The notes: generated by a model from the letters alone, not told the origin. 10,400 nucleotides of DNA from Firmicutes bacterium CAG:124 (GCA_000432135.1 HF990650.1:20986-31385), one strand, 5' to 3'; positions 1 through 6,947 are shown, counted from the first letter of the stretch. Numbers and translations: made by a program.

Positions 1-700
1 TCGTCCACATGAGCTGATCGTTTTTTGTGATAGCGTTCCACATATCGCAGATGGTGAACTTCTCGTCGTCCTCCTTGATCTCGCGGTTCTCCTTTACGCC
101 GAACAGCGGGAAGCAGAGTCCTGCCAGATAAATAACGCTCACCGAGACGGCGACCGTCATCCACGCCTTCGGCGTATTGCCGAGGGCGGCGGTGATGGGC
201 TGCCAGCCAACCATGATGATGTACATACCGATGTTTGCGCAGATACGCGCGAACGCGCCGTAATTCTCGCGCTGCTTCTGATCCTGCGTCAGGGCGGGCA
301 GGAGCGTCCAATAGGCAATGTCATTGATGCCATAGCTGATATCCCAGAGGACATACGCGGCTGCGAAGAAAATGACATAGGCCGTGCCGGTGCCGACGTT
401 GCCGAACAGGATCAGATAGAAGATCACGGACACGACGCCGCCGACCAGGATCGCGGGCTTGAATTTGCCCCATTTTGTGTGGATATTGTCTATGACAAGG
501 CCCGTGATGGGATCGTTCAGCGCGTCGGCGATGCGCAGGACGGAGAGCACAAGACTTACCGCTGCGAACACATGAATGGGTAAGGAAAGAATGTTGGACA
601 GGAAATATAAAAGTGCGTTTGCCTCGAACGCATAGAACATATCACGGCCGATCGTGCCGAGGCCAAAGAAATATTTATTGCGGCGGTCAGGATTTTTCAT
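1..700 (-). CDS. GPH-family (MelB-like) sugar:cation symporter, N-terminal part
   Basis: This inner-membrane carrier probably imports a galactoside or related oligosaccharide together with Na+ or H+. The 233 visible codons are the N-terminal half of a usual ~450-residue protein; the 3' end lies beyond the left edge. The GPH signature DALNDPITG is at residues 59-67. Compared from memory with E. coli MelB, D59 and D63 match cation ligands D55 and D59. D20, D127, W131 and R152 match sugar-site residues D19, D124, W128 and R149, and MelB K18 is R19 here. The pattern WGKFKP after helix 2 and KNDQL in the central loop also match MelB. Five to six hydrophobic segments are visible. The ATG overlaps the GH36 stop as ATGA (697-700), and a GGGAGGT ribosome site (707-713) lies 6 nt upstream inside the GH36 gene. 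It is the third gene of the GH1-GH36-GPH operon. Family is secure; the exact substrate is inferred from the neighbours. Confidence 0.9.
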   Translation of the reverse strand, partial: MKNPDRRNKYFFGLGTIGRDMFYAFEANALLYFLSNILSLPIHVFAAVSLVLSVLRIADALNDPITGLVIDNIHTKWGKFKPAILVGGVVSVIFYLILFGNVGTGTAYVIFFAAAYVLWDISYGINDIAYWTLLPALTQDQKQRENYGAFARICANIGMYIIMVGWQPITAALGNTPKAWMTVAVSVSVIYLAGLCFPLFGVKENREIKEDDEKFTICDMWNAITKNDQLMWT

Positions 701-2976
701 GACTGCACCTCCCGGATAAAATAGACATTGGAGCCGAAATCGCCCTGCATACGCCCGTCCGCATCGTAGCCGGTCCCGGCAAAGCGCGGCGCAAGCATGA
801 TCCCGGCGCTGTAGGCCGCACCGGAGGCCGTGACGGTCTGCTGGCCGTCGTACATTTTGTAATAGCTGTCCGCCGTCTGCACGGCAAGGCCGTTCGGGTT
901 CAGCTTCACGGGCAGCACATGGCGCAGAAGCGAACCGAAATCGCCGACGCGCAGCAGCTGCGGGCGGCTGTCGAGCCGGTACTGCTTCTTCTCGTCCAGA
1001 CCGGTCACGCGCAGACGCTCATAGCCCGGAGCGGCGTGCTGTACGCCGTGGAACACGCCCGCGACCGTCTCCTCCTTCGTCTTCGCCTGCCAGATGATCC
1101 CGCCGCCGTCCGTTTTGCCTCTTGTGAAGCGGCCATACTGAAGCGTGCGGCGGTGTGCCTTGTAAAACTCGATCTGCGCGCGGATCTCCGTCTGCTCAAC
1201 GGGAAGCAGCTCCGTCAGATCCAGCTCGTAGCCGAGGCAGCCGAACAGGCTGACGTTTCCGCGCGTGGGAAGCGGCGTTGCGCGCAGCGTCTGCGCGTGC
1301 GGCCCTGCCGACACGTGCGCGCCGAGGCACGAGGGCGGATAGAGGTAGCTGAGGCTCTGCTGGATGCGCAGACGCTCGACAGGGTCGGTATCATCCGAGC
1401 ACCAGATCTGCGGGGAGAAATAGAGCATCCCGCAGTCGAACCGGTTGCCGCCGGACGAGCAGCTTTCGAGAAGAACCTCGGGCCGCGGCTCAAAAATGCG
1501 GCGCAGTACATCGTATAGTCCGAGGACGAACGCATGCTGCTTTGCGCCGAGCGCGCAGGAATGGCGGTTCATGTCCCACTTGACGTAGGAAATGGGCGCA
1601 GAATCAAGGATCCCGCCGACGCTTTCGACGATATGATCCCGCACCTCCGGCTTCGTAAGGTCGAGCAGCAGCTGGTGGCGGCCCAGAAGATCGGTACGGC
1701 CAAGGCTGTCATGCAGCGCCCAGTCCGGATGCCGACGGTACAGCTCCGAATCCGGGCTGACGGATTCCGGCTCGAACCAGAGGCCGAACTGCAGCCCCAT
1801 CGCATTCAGCTTTTCGCCGAGTCCCTTCAGGCCGTTCGGGAGCTTTTTGGCGTTTACGGAGTAATCGCCGAGGCTGCTGGTATCGCTGTCACGCTTGCCG
1901 AACCAGCCGTCGTCGAGCACGAACAGCTCGCAGCCCAGCTGCTTTGCAAGCTTTCCGAGCCGCAGGAGCTTCGCCTCCGTGAAGTCGAACATACAGCCCT
2001 CCCAGCTGTTATAGACGATGGGACGGGGCCGGTTTTTCCAATACGGCGGAATGAGCGCTTCGTTCACATAGCGGCCGAAGCAGTCCGTAATGCCGCCGAA
2101 GCCGGCATCGGACCACGCCATGACAGCCTCCGGCGTCTCGAACCGCTCCCCCGGCGCAAGCTCCCAATTGAAATTTGCGGGAGAAATGCCATGCATCACG
2201 CGCGTGAGGCCCTGCAGGCTTTTCTGCGCGCTCAGATAATGGCTGCCGGAATAGAGCAGATTAAAGCCGCAGACCTCGCCTGCCGTCTCCGCCGCATCCG
2301 GGGCGGCAAGCAGGAAGCCGGGGTTCGCACGGCTGGACGACGCGCCGGTCGTGCTTTCCAGACAGGTACGCGCCATAGTGATGGGCGTTTCGGTATGCTG
2401 CATTTCGGCGATCCAGCCGCCGGAAAAGGTGTGCAGCGTCCAGTCGCCCGGAAGATCCGTGTTGGCGCTCATAAGCTTCCGGATAGAGATGGGCGTATCG
2501 CCGCAGTTTTCCAGAATCGCTCTTCTTGTGAAGACCGTTGGCAGGACGCCGTATAAAAGCGTGAGGCGAAGCTTGGCCGCGCTGTCTTCCAGATAGACAG
2601 CAAGAACCGTCTGCCCGCGCGAGGCCGGGAGCGCGGAGGGCTGAGCGGATTTCAGTGCTTCACAGCCGATATAGCGGAATTCTGTGGAGATCGGCGCGCC
2701 GTTCTGCAGCAGCTCCATGGGGCTTTCGCGGTAGTCTCCCCTGCCGCAGCCGCTCCATTCCAGCGGAAAAATATCCAGACAGTTGGCGTTGGAGCCTTCC
2801 CGGTAAAGCGTGCTGTCTCCCCAGCCGTTGCCGGGCCGGACGGCAAGTGCGTCTGCGTCGGACGCGCTCAGGCGCGTGCCGAAATGCAGGTGCTCCAGAA
2901 AGCCGTCCCGGACGCGGAACAGATAGGAGCTTTTTTCATTTTGCAGGTGAAACACGCCGTGCTTGACTGTGATCAT
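697..2976 (-). CDS. GH36 alpha-galactosidase
   Basis: This enzyme hydrolyses terminal alpha-1,6-galactose from melibiose, raffinose-family sugars or galactomannan fragments. At 759 residues it has the usual length of the long bacterial GH36 (AgaA/AgaB/RafA-type) enzymes: N-terminal beta-sandwich (about 1-290), TIM barrel (about 300-620) and C-terminal beta-sandwich (about 620-759). Visible motifs are VLDDGWFGKRD (353-363), WFEPE (400-404), and YVKWDMNR (464-471) with nucleophile D468. CSSGGNRFD (506-514) is the substrate-site loop, and WCSDDTD (525-531) carries the acid/base, most likely D528, 60 residues after the nucleophile. No signal peptide is seen, so the enzyme should act in the cytoplasm on imported sugar. 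The start ATG overlaps the GH1 stop (ATGA, 2973-2976); a GGGGAGG site at 2990-2996 is about 13 nt upstream, rather far, so coupling to GH1 translation is likely. The stop overlaps the symporter start. Family is certain; natural substrate is not shown by the sequence. Confidence 0.96.
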   Translation of the reverse strand: MITVKHGVFHLQNEKSSYLFRVRDGFLEHLHFGTRLSASDADALAVRPGNGWGDSTLYREGSNANCLDIFPLEWSGCGRGDYRESPMELLQNGAPISTEFRYIGCEALKSAQPSALPASRGQTVLAVYLEDSAAKLRLTLLYGVLPTVFTRRAILENCGDTPISIRKLMSANTDLPGDWTLHTFSGGWIAEMQHTETPITMARTCLESTTGASSSRANPGFLLAAPDAAETAGEVCGFNLLYSGSHYLSAQKSLQGLTRVMHGISPANFNWELAPGERFETPEAVMAWSDAGFGGITDCFGRYVNEALIPPYWKNRPRPIVYNSWEGCMFDFTEAKLLRLGKLAKQLGCELFVLDDGWFGKRDSDTSSLGDYSVNAKKLPNGLKGLGEKLNAMGLQFGLWFEPESVSPDSELYRRHPDWALHDSLGRTDLLGRHQLLLDLTKPEVRDHIVESVGGILDSAPISYVKWDMNRHSCALGAKQHAFVLGLYDVLRRIFEPRPEVLLESCSSGGNRFDCGMLYFSPQIWCSDDTDPVERLRIQQSLSYLYPPSCLGAHVSAGPHAQTLRATPLPTRGNVSLFGCLGYELDLTELLPVEQTEIRAQIEFYKAHRRTLQYGRFTRGKTDGGGIIWQAKTKEETVAGVFHGVQHAAPGYERLRVTGLDEKKQYRLDSRPQLLRVGDFGSLLRHVLPVKLNPNGLAVQTADSYYKMYDGQQTVTASGAAYSAGIMLAPRFAGTGYDADGRMQGDFGSNVYFIREVQS

Positions 2977-4259
2977 TCGACGCGGTAGACCTCCCCTCTG
3001 ACATACGTGTTATAGGCCTCGTCCGTCACGCCGCCATTGCGGATCATATCGGCGTAGAATTCGCCGGAGCGCTTGATCGTGCGCGTCTGGGTGGCGTAAT
3101 CAACATTGATGAGGCCGAATCGGGCACTCTCGCCCTCGAGCCATTCAAAGTTGTCGCAGAAGCACCAGTGATAATACCGCTCGAACGGCAGGCCGGAACG
3201 GAGCATGGCGTGCAGGTGCTCGTAGATATACCGGGAGCGGAAGGCATCCTGATTGTCGCAGGTGCCGTTTTCCGTGACCCAGATGGGGCGCTTGAGCAGC
3301 TTTTCCAGCTTGGCTGCGACCTGCGGCAGACCGTCGGGATAAATCTCCCAGCCGAGGTCGTTGCGCGGGCTGTTTTTCCGGACGCCGTCGGCAAAGCCCG
3401 TGACGGTCGAGCGCGTGTAATAGTTGACGCCATGGAAATCGCAGTATTCGCCCTTCGGCAGCTTCCAGTGGTTCTTCAGCGGCAGGCGGAACACGCCTGT
3501 GGACATAGCCTGCGTAATTGCGCCCTGAAACAGCCACTCGACGGCTCTGGCCGTGGCGGCCTGCATGGGATTTTTCGGGTTTTCCGGCTCAAATACGCGC
3601 AGATGGTTCGCAAAGCCGACCATGGTGTCGGAATAGCCCATGGCTTCGCGCGTCGCGTGGAGCATCTGATAGCAGCGGATGTGGCAGAAGGCCATATTTT
3701 CCAGCACCGTGAACGTCTCGGAAAAGCTTTTATGGCCGGGAGGCCAGTCGCCGAAGAAATAGCCGTTTGTGGCGTAGACGTTCGGCTCGTTGATGGTGAT
3801 CCAGTCGCTGACCAGATCGCCGAAGCGGTCGGCGCAAAGCTTTGCGAAGGACAGAAAATCGTCCAGATTCTCCCGCTTTGAAAAGCCGCCCAGACGCTCG
3901 AACCACATGGGGTTGGAAAAATGATGGATGGTCAGCAGCGGGCGGATGCCAAGCTGCCGCATATATTCCAGCTCCGCGCGGTAATGCGTGATCGCCGCCT
4001 CGTCGACTTCGCCGCGCGCAGGCATGATGCGCGCCCATTCCACGCCCATACGGGCGATGGGCAGATGCAGCCCCGCCATCAGCGCGCAGTCCTCGCGCCA
4101 GCGGTTCCAATGGTCGTCGGCCACCGCGGGGTCAGAGTCGTCCTTGATCCGGCCCTGATGGTACCAGTCATTCCAGTTGCTTCCGACCTCGCCGCCCTCG
4201 ATCTGCGCCGAGGCGGAACTGACGCCAAGCAAAAATCCTTCCGGGAACTGCAGCCGCAT
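2973..4259 (-). CDS. GH1 beta-glycosidase (beta-glucosidase/beta-galactosidase type)
   Basis: This is a retaining beta-glycosidase of 428 residues, a normal single TIM barrel for GH1 and slightly short. The N-terminal FPEGFLLGVSSASAQIEG (5-22) contains the glycone-binding Gln Q19. TIHHFSNP (110-117) carries H113. TINEPN (155-160) gives acid/base E158, and WVTENG (327-332) gives nucleophile E330. Near the end, DNFEWLEGESARFGL (369-383) has E372 and W373, typical of enzymes for unphosphorylated sugars. The Ser-x-x-x-Lys-x-Tyr phosphate-binding loop of 6-phospho-beta-glycosidases is not seen. This fits import by the operon's symporter rather than a phosphotransferase system. It has no signal peptide. 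It is the first gene of the operon: AGGAGG at 4267-4272 lies 7 nt upstream of the ATG, and a promoter candidate is at 4305-4333. Glucosidase versus galactosidase (or fucosidase) specificity cannot be decided by eye. Confidence 0.94.
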   Translation of the reverse strand: MRLQFPEGFLLGVSSASAQIEGGEVGSNWNDWYHQGRIKDDSDPAVADDHWNRWREDCALMAGLHLPIARMGVEWARIMPARGEVDEAAITHYRAELEYMRQLGIRPLLTIHHFSNPMWFERLGGFSKRENLDDFLSFAKLCADRFGDLVSDWITINEPNVYATNGYFFGDWPPGHKSFSETFTVLENMAFCHIRCYQMLHATREAMGYSDTMVGFANHLRVFEPENPKNPMQAATARAVEWLFQGAITQAMSTGVFRLPLKNHWKLPKGEYCDFHGVNYYTRSTVTGFADGVRKNSPRNDLGWEIYPDGLPQVAAKLEKLLKRPIWVTENGTCDNQDAFRSRYIYEHLHAMLRSGLPFERYYHWCFCDNFEWLEGESARFGLINVDYATQTRTIKRSGEFYADMIRNGGVTDEAYNTYVRGEVYRVE

Positions 4260-4304
4260 GGGTCGTCCTCCTTTTACCTCTTATGGGTGTATATACTTGT
4301 TTAT

Positions 4305-4333
4305 ATTGTATGTGTTTTTCCAGTCTCCCGCAA
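4305..4333 (-). promoter_or_regulatory. Candidate promoter of the GH1-GH36-symporter operon
   Basis: On the minus strand TTGCGG (4333-4328) is followed after 17 bases by TACAAT (4310-4305), a good -10 with a partial -35. The region is AT-rich unlike the surrounding genes, and the -10 lies about 45 nt before the GH1 ATG, leaving room for the AGGAGG ribosome site at 4267-4272. A perfect TTGACA also occurs just upstream (4340-4335), but it is 24 bases from this -10, too far for a normal sigma-70/SigA promoter. This is assigned by pattern only. Confidence 0.4.
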
Positions 4334-4357
4334 GTGTCAATTTTGGACGAAAGCGGG

Positions 4358-4375
4358 CCTGAAAATCTGTTCAGG
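4358..4375. promoter_or_regulatory. Inverted repeat, cre/LacI-operator-like
   Basis: CCTGAA and TTCAGG form a perfect 6-bp inverted repeat around a 6-base spacer. The inner 14-mer TGAAAATCTGTTCA (4360-4373) matches the catabolite-response consensus TGWAANCGNTNWCA at 11 of 14 positions, but it lacks the central CG. It sits in the divergent region between the GH1 operon and the GH13 gene, about 30 bases upstream of the rightward -10 candidate. It may bind a LacI-family or other sugar regulator; no such regulator is encoded in the window. Chance occurrence is possible because the arms are short. Confidence 0.3.
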
Positions 4376-4402
4376 TTTCCATATAGCGAAACTGCGGTGA
4401 TA

Positions 4403-4411
4403 TGTTACAAT
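4403..4411 (+). promoter_or_regulatory. Candidate extended -10 promoter of the GH13 gene
   Basis: TGTTACAAT reads as an extended -10 (TG, one base, TACAAT at 4406-4411) about 45 nt before the GH13 start codon. No good -35 hexamer lies 16-18 bases upstream (the 17-bp position reads ATAGCG), which is tolerable for an extended -10 and would also suit a promoter that needs an activator. A 13-bp palindrome at 4407-4419 overlaps this element and could serve as an operator. Confidence 0.4.
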
Positions 4412-4419
4412 AATATTGT
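4407..4419. promoter_or_regulatory. 13-bp perfect palindrome over the GH13 promoter (candidate operator)
   Basis: ACAATA-A-TATTGT is a perfect inverted repeat with a single central base. It overlaps five of the six bases of the putative -10 and would extend past the transcription start, which is where a repressor would block initiation. A related half-site, TATTGT, occurs at 4304-4309 within the -10 candidate of the leftward operon, so one regulator could contact both promoters. This is inference from position and symmetry only; AT-rich promoter DNA yields such palindromes by chance fairly often. Confidence 0.35.
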
Positions 4420-4444
4420 TGTTATGGAAACCAACGAACGGCAT

Positions 4445-4450
4445 GGGGAG
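4445..4450 (+). promoter_or_regulatory. Ribosome binding site deciding the GH13 start
   Basis: GGGGAG lies only 2 nt before the first in-frame ATG (4453) but 8 nt before the next in-frame ATG (4459). Normal spacing is about 5-9 nt, so the second ATG is the better start and the protein probably begins at MRHTRWF. Confidence 0.55.
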
Positions 4451-4458
4451 AAATGAAT

Positions 4459-6108
4459 ATGCGTCATACAAGATGGTTTAAGGACATGGTTTTTTATCAG
4501 ATCTGGCCCCGGAGCTTCCGCGACGGAAACGGCGACGGGATCGGCGATCTGTGGGGGGTATTGGAGAAGCTCGACTATCTGAAGGAGCTCGGCATTGACG
4601 GCGTCTGGTTCTCGCCGCTCTATCCGTCGCCCGGCGCGGACTGCGGCTATGATATTTCGGATTACATGGACATTGCACCGGAATACGGCGGCATGGAAGC
4701 GTTTCGGGCCGTTCTGGAGGGCCTTCACCAGCGCGGGATGAAGCTTGTCATGGACCTGGTCGTCAATCACACGAGCGACGAGCATGAATGGTTCCAGAAA
4801 TCCCGGCGGCGCATCGAGCCGTATACCGATTATTATATCTGGCGGCCCGCAAAGCCGAACGGAAAACTGCCGAACAACTGGGACAGTCATTTTGAGGGCA
4901 AGGCATGGCAGTGGGACGATCTGCGGCAGGAATATTATCTGCATCTGTTTGCCGTCAAGCAGCCAGATCTCAACATGGACAATCCGCTTGTCCGAACAGA
5001 GGTCAAGAAGATCCTCAAATTCTGGCTCGATCTCGGCGTCGACGGCTTCCGTGAAGATGTGATCACCTTTATTTCCAAAAAGGAGGGCCTGCCGGACGAC
5101 CATCTGTTCCCGATCTTCAAGGGCATCCGGTTTTACAATCACGGCCCGCACATCCACGAGTATCTGCAGGAGTTCCGCCGAGATGTGCTGGAGAATTACG
5201 ACTGCATGACCATTGCTGAAGCGCCGCTCGTCACGCCGCAGCGGGCGCTGGATTACATCGAAGAGTCGGACACGAATGAGATCGACATGATGATCCAGTT
5301 CCAGTGTATGTGCGCCGACTGCTTCTTTACGGACTATATGCCGCGCAGTTTCTCCTTAAAGCGCCTGCGCCGGGCCTTTTCCAGCTGGCAGACGCAGCTG
5401 GACGGGCGCGGCTGGAACGCGCTGTATCTCGAAAATCACGACCACCCGCGCGTGATCTCACGCTACGGCAGCGAACAGTACCGCGTTGAGAGCGGAAAAA
5501 TGCTGGCTGTCAGCTATCTGTTTTTGAAGGGCACGCCGTTCATCTATCAGGGTCAGGAGTTCGGCATGACGAACTGGCGGCCGGAAAGCACCAGTATGTA
5601 CGAGGACGTGCAGACCCGCAACCAGCACCCGGACTGGCCGGAGGAAAAGCGCCTTGCGCTCTATCACCGCGCGTCCCGCGACTCTGCCCGCACGCCCGTG
5701 CAATGGACAGACGGCGAACACGCCGGATTCACGACCGGTACGCCGTGGTTTTATGTCAACGAAAATTACACGAGCATCAACGCAGAGCAGGCACTGCACG
5801 ACCCGGATTCGATTCTGAATTTCTACAAAAAGGCCATTGCCCTGCGCAAAAGCCTGCCCGTCGTCCGCGACGGCAGCTATCAGGAATATTACAGGGGCTC
5901 GGACAAGCTTTATGTCTACGCCCGCGAGACAAAGGAGCAGAAGCTGCTGGTGATCTGTTCGTTCACCGACAAGCCTGTGCGCTTTCAGGCGCCGTATAAC
6001 TTCTCACTTGGCGACATGAAGCTTCTTCTGACGAATTACGACGGTACCCGCGAGGAAAACAGCTTCCTCACCCGCCCATACGAGGCCCGCGTCTATCTGT
6101 ACGAATAA
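4459..6108 (+). CDS. GH13 oligo-1,6-glucosidase / alpha-glucosidase
   Basis: This cytoplasmic enzyme hydrolyses alpha-glucosidic ends of short sugars such as isomaltose, isomaltotriose or possibly sucrose. It has 549 residues from the start chosen on ribosome-site spacing (551 from the ATG at 4453), normal for GH13_31-type enzymes. In 551-residue numbering, DLVVNHTS is at 101-108, QPDLNMDNP (region V of the oligo-1,6-glucosidase group) at 170-178, GFREDV at 198-203 with nucleophile D202, TIAEAP at 253-258 with acid/base E256, and ENHDHPR at 327-333 with D330. Val203 directly after the nucleophile is the residue reported for alpha-1,6-preferring members; alpha-1,4 enzymes usually carry Ala or Thr. 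E201 before the nucleophile and H331 after the third Asp differ from the common hydrophobic residue and Gln. There is no signal peptide. It is transcribed divergently from the glycosidase-symporter operon, so the two units may share a regulator. It is monocistronic, ending at a strong terminator. Family is certain, substrate likely but unproven. Confidence 0.94.
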   Translation: MRHTRWFKDMVFYQIWPRSFRDGNGDGIGDLWGVLEKLDYLKELGIDGVWFSPLYPSPGADCGYDISDYMDIAPEYGGMEAFRAVLEGLHQRGMKLVMDLVVNHTSDEHEWFQKSRRRIEPYTDYYIWRPAKPNGKLPNNWDSHFEGKAWQWDDLRQEYYLHLFAVKQPDLNMDNPLVRTEVKKILKFWLDLGVDGFREDVITFISKKEGLPDDHLFPIFKGIRFYNHGPHIHEYLQEFRRDVLENYDCMTIAEAPLVTPQRALDYIEESDTNEIDMMIQFQCMCADCFFTDYMPRSFSLKRLRRAFSSWQTQLDGRGWNALYLENHDHPRVISRYGSEQYRVESGKMLAVSYLFLKGTPFIYQGQEFGMTNWRPESTSMYEDVQTRNQHPDWPEEKRLALYHRASRDSARTPVQWTDGEHAGFTTGTPWFYVNENYTSINAEQALHDPDSILNFYKKAIALRKSLPVVRDGSYQEYYRGSDKLYVYARETKEQKLLVICSFTDKPVRFQAPYNFSLGDMKLLLTNYDGTREENSFLTRPYEARVYLYE

Positions 6109-6128
6109 ACGCTTCATTATATTATGTA

Positions 6129-6165
6129 AACACGCATGAACCCAGCCGGGTCCATGCGTGTTTTT
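6129..6165 (+). terminator. Intrinsic terminator after the GH13 gene
   Basis: The arm AACACGCATG (6129-6138) pairs with CATGCGTGTT (6153-6162). After one A/C mismatch the stem continues with ACCC/GGGT, closed by the loop AGCC (6144-6147). A run of five T (6161-6165) follows directly. It begins about 20 nt after the GH13 stop. On the opposite strand the hairpin is followed by only three T, so termination of the convergent operon here would be weaker. Confidence 0.9.
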
Positions 6166-6201
6166 CAGTGTGCAAAAAGCGATTTTTGTTCTCCTGCTGT
6201 C

Positions 6202-6314
6202 TTACAGGAAGAATTTCCGGTGCAGGGATTCGCGCAGGGGCTTGCAGATGGCGATGACGATCAGCATCAGGCCGAGCACAATGCCCGCGACCATCGGATA
6301 AAATGACCAGAAGA
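6202..6314 (-). pseudogene. Displaced 3' end of the zinc-ribbon membrane protein gene
   Basis: Downstream of the 29-bp duplication, the original reading frame of the preceding gene survives but is no longer reached by its ribosomes. It encodes WSFYPMVA, then a hydrophobic helix GIVLGLMLIVIAIC, then a basic tail KPLRESLHRKFFL and a stop. Joining it to residue A205 of the upstream frame, by removing one repeat copy, gives an uninterrupted 232-residue protein. A final membrane helix followed by a positively charged tail is a coherent protein end, unlike the 15 residues that now replace it. The segment therefore looks like the true C-terminus of the gene before the duplication, unless the duplication is a sequencing or assembly error. 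Confidence 0.8.
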
Positions 6315-6929
6315 CGCGACCATCGGATAAAATGACCAAAAGAGCGTCTCGTGGATCTGGAACGTCAGATTGATCAGGAACTCGATGAGCACGGCCAGAC
6401 CGCCGCCGAGGATCAGCATACCGCCGTAGATGTAAAGATACCCGCCGCGCAGATAGTGCGTCAGGGCAACGGCTGCGCTGATGAGCAGGCCGATCGCACC
6501 TGTGACCGGGAATGCAAAGGACAAGAACCAGTGCCCGCCGGTGGCAAAGTTGATATAGAGCAGGTACAGTCCCACCGCGATGAAATCGACCGGCACAAAT
6601 ATGACGGGATTGGGCCGCCGGAACCACATGGGCAGCAGGATAACGACATACAGCAGCGCAATCGCTCCCGCCGCATAGCCGGACCAGACAAGCGTTCCGT
6701 TGATGCGCCAGTCGCACAGCAGACACAAAAGTGCGGGCAGAAGCGCCGCGATGGTCAGCACGAACAGGACGCCGGAACGGTTCACGTCCTCGGGCCGGAT
6801 GCGTTTGTCCGGCGGAAAGGGCGGCTCGGAAAGATTGCGCGGAATATCAGGATGGAACACCGGCGTCCCGCACAGAGGACATTTTTTCTCGCTGTCGGCG
6901 AGTTCAACGCCGCATTTGACACAATACAT
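6267..6929 (-). CDS. Zinc-ribbon multi-pass membrane protein (DUF6320-like), C-terminally frameshifted
   Basis: Function is unknown. The 220-residue product starts with a rubredoxin-like zinc ribbon: C3-x2-C6 and C17-x2-C20 (KCPLCGTP). A Pro/charged linker follows (about 24-50), then five hydrophobic segments near 54-74, 81-100, 108-129, 134-157 and 163-188. From memory it resembles the DUF6320 proteins that accompany 'alcohol acetyltransferase' genes in Clostridia; this name needs a profile search. At residue 205 a 29-bp tandem duplication (6286-6343) changes the frame, so the last 15 residues (SSGHFIRWSRALCSA) are foreign and a sixth helix plus basic tail are lost. The ATG follows AGGAGG (6940-6945) by 10 nt and begins 18 nt after the stop of the esterase-acyltransferase gene, so the two are an operon. 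It may be a nonfunctional, altered or phase-variable form, or a sequence error. Confidence 0.8.
   Translation of the reverse strand: MYCVKCGVELADSEKKCPLCGTPVFHPDIPRNLSEPPFPPDKRIRPEDVNRSGVLFVLTIAALLPALLCLLCDWRINGTLVWSGYAAGAIALLYVVILLPMWFRRPNPVIFVPVDFIAVGLYLLYINFATGGHWFLSFAFPVTGAIGLLISAAVALTHYLRGGYLYIYGGMLILGGGLAVLIEFLINLTFQIHETLFWSFYPMVASSGHFIRWSRALCSA
6286..6343. repeat. 29-bp tandem duplication that shifts the frame of the zinc-ribbon gene
   Basis: Copy 1 (6286-6314) and copy 2 (6315-6343) begin CGCGACCATCGG and end ATGACC(A)(G/A)AAGA. They are identical except for one base (G at 6310, A at 6339). The unit length of 29 is not a multiple of three, so the extra copy moves the reading frame. 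Both frames encode WSFYPMVA across a copy, which is why the peptide appears in the two overlapping frames. One copy alone restores a 232-residue protein. Confidence 0.93.
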
Positions 6930-6947
6930 GCTTTTGTAGCCTCCTAT

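Noticed and set aside
1534..2556. 340-codon plus-strand frame inside the GH36 gene
   Set aside because: It is a shadow of the alpha-galactosidase; the composition is low in hydrophobic core patterns, and the minus strand carries the full GH36 motif set.
3168..3881. 237-codon plus-strand frame inside the GH1 gene
   Set aside because: Antisense shadow with no recognisable domain and no ribosome site; the GH1 frame on the other strand is complete.
4289..4296. Palindrome GTATATAC in the GH1 leader
   Set aside because: Only eight bases of AT-rich sequence; flanking bases do not extend the symmetry, so chance is the best explanation.
4335..4340. Perfect TTGACA (minus strand) as -35 of the GH1 operon
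   Set aside because: The nearest good -10 (TACAAT, 4305-4310) is 24 bases away, outside the usual 16-18. TTGCGG at 4328-4333 has the correct 17-base spacing.
4405..5157. 250-codon minus-strand frame opposite the start of the GH13 gene
   Set aside because: Antisense to the conserved GH13 motifs. It would also read through the divergent promoter region; no domain is recognised.
6173..6188. CAAAAA-GCGA-TTTTTG hairpin as terminator of the zinc-ribbon gene
   Set aside because: The stem is six mostly A/T pairs and is not followed by a T-run on the minus strand, so it is too weak to call.
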